From: an uncultured bacterium
Lineage (GTDB): Bacteria; Actinomycetota; Coriobacteriia; Coriobacteriales; Coriobacteriaceae
NCBI GenBank assembly: GCA_905215835.1
Contig: CAJMRR010000037.1
Span: forward strand, 1 to 14,849
Direction of reading: 5' to 3'
DNA length: 14,849 nucleotides
In this document: positions 12,107 through 14,849 of the stretch, in pieces
Layout of the letters: every line of letters starts with the position of its first letter
Position numbering within the stretch: position 1 is the stretch's first letter
The notes under the pieces: generated by a model
Databases searched by the model: none
Told to the model about the DNA's origin: nothing
The model's input: the letters and a program-made list of their open reading frames with translations, nothing else
Translations under genes and position numbers: made by a program

Positions 12107-13789
12107 CTACTTGCGACGAAGCAGCGCCGAGACCTCGGGCATCTTAAGGACGACGGCAAGGCCAAAGGTAACAGCAAGCGAGACGACACCCGCAACGCAA
12201 ACATAGCCAAGAGTAATCAGAATCGAGCCGCCAAGTGCCCCGACAAAGTGCTCGAGCGCCCACATGACGCCGGCGCCTGCGGCAGCACCCAGGCCGCCGA
12301 GCAAAAGGCCAAAGAAACCGCCATGCAGGATAGATTTGACCTGAAGGCCACGCAGACGACGACGCAGCCACCACAGCGAACAGCCGACCAAGATCACGTA
12401 GTCGACGACATACGAAAGCGCGATTGCCGGCATACCGAAGCCCAGCACAACGCCAAACAGCAGAACCGAGCCGGCCTGGCCGATGGCGGAATACAGGCAA
12501 TAGCGGCTATAGGGCTTCATGTCGAGCAAGGCAGAGAAGCTCTTCTGCATCAACACGACCACGCCGTAGAGCGGCAGCGAGAACGCCAGGTAGACAAGGA
12601 ACTCGGACACCAGCGCCACGCCGGACTCATCAAACTTGCCTGCACAGTAAATCATGTTGAGCGGACGCGCGAAGACAATCAGGTACAGCGCGAACGGAAT
12701 CAGGAAGAACAGCATCTGGGCGACGCCACGCGAAATGCCCGTGCGGACGCTGTCGTAATCCTTCTCCTGTGCGTCGTGAGAGAGCTCGGTATAGAGCGCC
12801 GTCGAAAGCGAGGCGGCAATCAGCGCGTAGGGCAGCGTATACCACAGGCGCGCATAGGCGATGACGGAAGGACCAGTCTCGGGCTGGACCACCAGCGCAG
12901 CAGCGTTGGTGATAGAAGTCGAGACAAACATGCACACCGTGGCGAGCAGCGTCGGGATACCGAGCGCAATCGTCTGGCGCAGTGCGGGGTCCTTAAAGTC
13001 GATATGGATATGGGGGTGCACGCCGTGCTTGCCAAGCGCGGGGATCTGACATGCCATCTGAACAAAGACACCGAGGGTCGTACCGGCCGCAATCAAGATG
13101 ATGCCGGCACGTTCGCCAAACTGTGCGGACACGGGCGCAAAGCCCATAAAGCTCGCAATGACGATCACATTGTTGAGGACCGGGGCAAACGTCGACCAGA
13201 AGTAGTCGCGGTGTGCGTTGAGGACGCCCGAAAACACCGAGCCCAAACCATAAAACAGAATCTGGATGGCAAAGAAACGGAACATGAACGCAGCGGTATC
13301 CATGCTGCCGCCGTCACCCGAAAGGAACGATTGCGTCCAGATAAAGCCCGGGGCGAACACGGTCCCCAGCAACGAAATGCCACCCAGCACCAAAAGCAGA
13401 ATGCCAAGCAGGTTGCCCACGTACTCGTTCGAGGCCTCGCGACCCTGCTCACGCCTCACGCCCATGTACACGGGCAAAAACGCCGTCACGAGCATGCCGC
13501 CCATCACGAGTTCGTAGAGCATATTTGGCAGGTTGTTGGCGACCTGATAGGAGGACGAGAGTAGCGACATGCCGATAGCGGCCGCCATTGCCCACGTGCG
13601 GATAAAACCGGTGACGCGAGACACGATGGTCAGGATGGTCATAAGCCCGGCGGAACGACCAACCGTGGAGTAGTCCGACGAGCCCATGTCGTCAGTGTCA
13701 TCTCGCGACGAAGAAGCTTCGGATGAGGGTGTCTGAGGCGCAGATTCTTCTGCAAAATGAGCTCCGCGCTTCAATTCTTCCTGCGGCAT
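12107..13789 (-). CDS. murJ: Lipid II flippase MurJ/MviN
   Basis: MurJ flips lipid II across the cytoplasmic membrane for peptidoglycan synthesis. The protein has 560 aa and many hydrophobic helices, in agreement with the 14-helix family. The signature SRVTGFIRT (57-65), with conserved arginines, and LPNMLYELVMGGMLVTAFLP (87-106) mark the first helices. Residues 1-45 form an acidic, Ser-rich, probably disordered cytoplasmic extension absent from E. coli MurJ. No kinase or pseudokinase extension is present, unlike mycobacterial MurJ. The ATG at 13789 lies three bases after the stop of the upstream broken deacylase gene and has AGAGG about 8 bases upstream, inside that gene. The last codon abuts uvrC. 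The gene is in the middle of the ybaK-murJ-uvrC run. Confidence 0.95.
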   Translation of the reverse strand: MPQEELKRGAHFAEESAPQTPSSEASSSRDDTDDMGSSDYSTVGRSAGLMTILTIVSRVTGFIRTWAMAAAIGMSLLSSSYQVANNLPNMLYELVMGGMLVTAFLPVYMGVRREQGREASNEYVGNLLGILLLVLGGISLLGTVFAPGFIWTQSFLSGDGGSMDTAAFMFRFFAIQILFYGLGSVFSGVLNAHRDYFWSTFAPVLNNVIVIASFMGFAPVSAQFGERAGIILIAAGTTLGVFVQMACQIPALGKHGVHPHIHIDFKDPALRQTIALGIPTLLATVCMFVSTSITNAAALVVQPETGPSVIAYARLWYTLPYALIAASLSTALYTELSHDAQEKDYDSVRTGISRGVAQMLFFLIPFALYLIVFARPLNMIYCAGKFDESGVALVSEFLVYLAFSLPLYGVVVLMQKSFSALLDMKPYSRYCLYSAIGQAGSVLLFGVVLGFGMPAIALSYVVDYVILVGCSLWWLRRRLRGLQVKSILHGGFFGLLLGGLGAAAGAGVMWALEHFVGALGGSILITLGYVCVAGVVSLAVTFGLAVVLKMPEVSALLRRK

Positions 13790-13792
13790 CGC

Positions 13793-14292
13793 TCAGTCCT
13801 CTCTCGTAATCGCGGCAACTGTCGCCCCGCAAAATGCAATTAAATCATCAGGTGCAAGCTCGAGCTGATAACCACGCTTGCCTCCCGAAATAAAAATGGT
13901 ATCCCAAAGGACACATGTCTCATCAATGAGCGTCCGGTAGCGTTTTTTCATACCGACCGGACTGCAGCCGCCACGAACGTAGCCAGTCGCCGCAAGCAAA
14001 TCCTTCACATGCATCATGGCCAAGGACTTCTCCCCCGCGGCACGCGCGGCGGACTTTAGATCGAGCTCGTCGGCAACAGGGATGCAGCACACGACGTGGT
14101 CGTTGGACGGCGTCACGCAGACAAGGTCTTAAATCCTTGACCGGGCTCCTCGCCAAGCTGCTCCGAAATCGCGACCCCCAGGCCCGCCGACTCATCACCA
14201 TCGTCTTCGTACGTATGTAGAACATAGGAAATGCCGGCGCTTTCCAGCTCGCGCATCGCATTGGTTTTTGGCGTCTTTACAGCCTTTGCCAT
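13793..14292 (-). pseudogene. YbaK/EbsC-type Cys-tRNA(Pro) deacylase, apparent frameshift
   Basis: Intact homologues hydrolyse Cys-tRNA(Pro) mischarged by ProRS. Two overlapping frames together give a full-length protein. The 5' part (start ATG 14292, AAAGGA upstream) reads AKTPKTNAMRELESAGISY-like sequence to GFKTL and then hits a stop at 14113. The 3' part continues as CVTPSNDHVVCCIPVADELDL, then GYVRGGCSPVGMKKRY with the conserved catalytic-region lysines, DETCVLWDTIFISGG, and ends at 13793. Family members read FKTLV(x)VxxxDxxVVxVIP across this point, so one base seems missing near 14122 (a C on the plus strand, where CC would restore TTG GTC). Restored length is about 166 aa, normal for the family. 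The rest is well conserved, so this is either a very recent mutation or a sequencing or assembly error. Confidence 0.85.
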
Positions 14293-14329
14293 GGCATATC
14301 CTTTCCCTCGCATTCGGACGCAAGGATTA

Positions 14330-14335
14330 AGTATA
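14330..14335 (-). promoter_or_regulatory. Candidate -10 element for the ybaK-murJ-uvrC run
   Basis: TATACT on the minus strand (five of six -10 consensus bases) lies in an AT-rich stretch 38 bases upstream of the deacylase ATG, giving a leader of about 30 bases. No good -35 is found at the right distance (GACGTA at 17 bases). It is the best promoter candidate in the 132-base gap. Confidence 0.35.
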
Positions 14336-14375
14336 TGTCCAATTCGGCTGCATACGTCACTTCGACACAGCAAGC

Positions 14376-14402
14376 GCCATCGAATCACAAGGAGTCGATG
14401 GC
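14376..14402 (-). terminator. Hairpin after uvrA
   Basis: GCCATCGA (14376-14383) and TCGATGGC (14395-14402) form a perfect 8-bp stem with an 11-base loop, about 22 bases past the uvrA stop codon. The minus-strand 3' flank GCTTGCTGTGT is only moderately T-rich. It is a plausible uvrA terminator. Confidence 0.5.
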
Positions 14403-14424
14403 ACCCATAAACTGAATCGCCTAT

Positions 14425-14849
14425 TTATTGAGCATCAAGTTGAGCCTGACGCTCCCGGTCACGCCTGAGCAACGGCGCCAAAAACTTGCCCGTATAACTC
14501 TGCGGACAGTCCACAACCTGCTCCGGTGTGCCCGAAACCACGACGGTTCCGCCGCCGTTACCGCCCTCGGGGCCCATATCGATCAGGCGGTCGGCAACCT
14601 TGATGACATCAAGGTTGTGCTCAATCACCAGCACCGTGTTGCCCGCATCGACCAAGCGCTGCAGCACATCGAGCAGCTGGCGGACGTCCTCAAAATGAAG
14701 ACCGGTCGTCGGCTCGTCCAAAATATAGAACGTCTTGCCCGTCTGGCGTCGATGAAGCTCCTTGGCGAGCTTCACACGCTGCGCCTCGCCGCCCGAGAGC
14801 GTCGTGGCGGGCTGGCCCAGGCTCACGTAGCCTAAGCCTACATCGTACA
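14425..14849 (-). CDS. uvrA: UvrABC excinuclease subunit A, C-terminal part, cut by window edge
   Basis: UvrA is the damage-recognition ATPase of nucleotide excision repair. The last 140 codons are visible, running off the right edge. They start YDVGLGYVSLGQPATTLSGGEAQR-like, containing the ABC signature LSGGE. Walker B YILDEPTTGLH and the H-loop VIEHNLDVIK follow, then the family-specific phrase DMGPEGGNGGG and SGTPEQV near the C-terminus. The protein ends in a charged tail (LLRRDRERQAQLDAQ). All visible ATP-site residues are intact. Its placement near uvrC brings two excision-repair genes together, separated by the broken deacylase and murJ. Confidence 0.97.
   Translation of the reverse strand, partial: YDVGLGYVSLGQPATTLSGGEAQRVKLAKELHRRQTGKTFYILDEPTTGLHFEDVRQLLDVLQRLVDAGNTVLVIEHNLDVIKVADRLIDMGPEGGNGGGTVVVSGTPEQVVDCPQSYTGKFLAPLLRRDRERQAQLDAQ

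Noticed and set aside
10979..13564. 861-codon open frame on the plus strand opposite uvrC and murJ
   Set aside because: Same in-register antisense effect, with no recognisable protein and no start signal.
1..14849. tRNA or rRNA genes, CRISPR arrays, insertion sequences, att sites, phage genes
   Set aside because: I looked for cloverleaf arms, spaced direct repeats and transposase or integrase motifs and saw none; the segment reads as ordinary chromosome.

Overview
The window is a high-GC bacterial chromosome segment in which every supported gene lies on the minus strand, so transcription runs from high to low coordinates. A permease/ATPase fusion in the peptide-type transporter, strong avoidance of TTA, CTA and TCA codons, good AGGAG-type ribosome sites and gut-type sialic acid catabolism suggest an actinobacterium of the Coriobacteriia, most likely a Collinsella-like gut commensal. 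That placement is inferred from gene content and was not tested by any search.

Right part (about 10160-14849): housekeeping genes. These are the 3' end of uvrA, a YbaK/EbsC-type Cys-tRNA(Pro) deacylase broken by an apparent one-base deletion, murJ (lipid II flippase) and uvrC. The last three are packed head to tail with gaps of 0-3 bases and are probably one transcript starting near 14325.

Middle (9796-10159): a non-coding control region of about 360 bases. It holds nested inverted repeats and two candidate promoters facing the genes to the left.

Left part (1-9795): a compact locus for uptake and catabolism of a sialic acid. In transcription order it encodes a Tat-type lipoprotein binding protein, a permease, a fused permease-ATPase, a second ATPase, a CE7/AXE1-type acetyl esterase, a shortened second esterase-like protein that lacks the catalytic serine, N-acetylneuraminate lyase (nanA), a ROK kinase of the ManNAc-kinase type (nanK) and the start of nanE. 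The proposed flow is import by the ABC transporter, removal of O-acetyl groups by the esterase, cleavage to ManNAc plus pyruvate by NanA, phosphorylation by NanK and epimerisation to GlcNAc-6-P by NanE. The last three assignments are supported by motifs. Substrate assignments for the transporter and esterases rest on gene context.

Most intercistronic gaps in the left part carry stable hairpins (4177-4204, 8086-8119, 8167-8182, 2274-2292, 1258-1299, 1200-1222, 146-176). They mostly lack a clear U-tract, which suggests tuning of relative expression or mRNA stability as much as full termination. The most notable points are the active/inactive esterase pair inside a nan operon and the layered palindromes upstream of the transporter.
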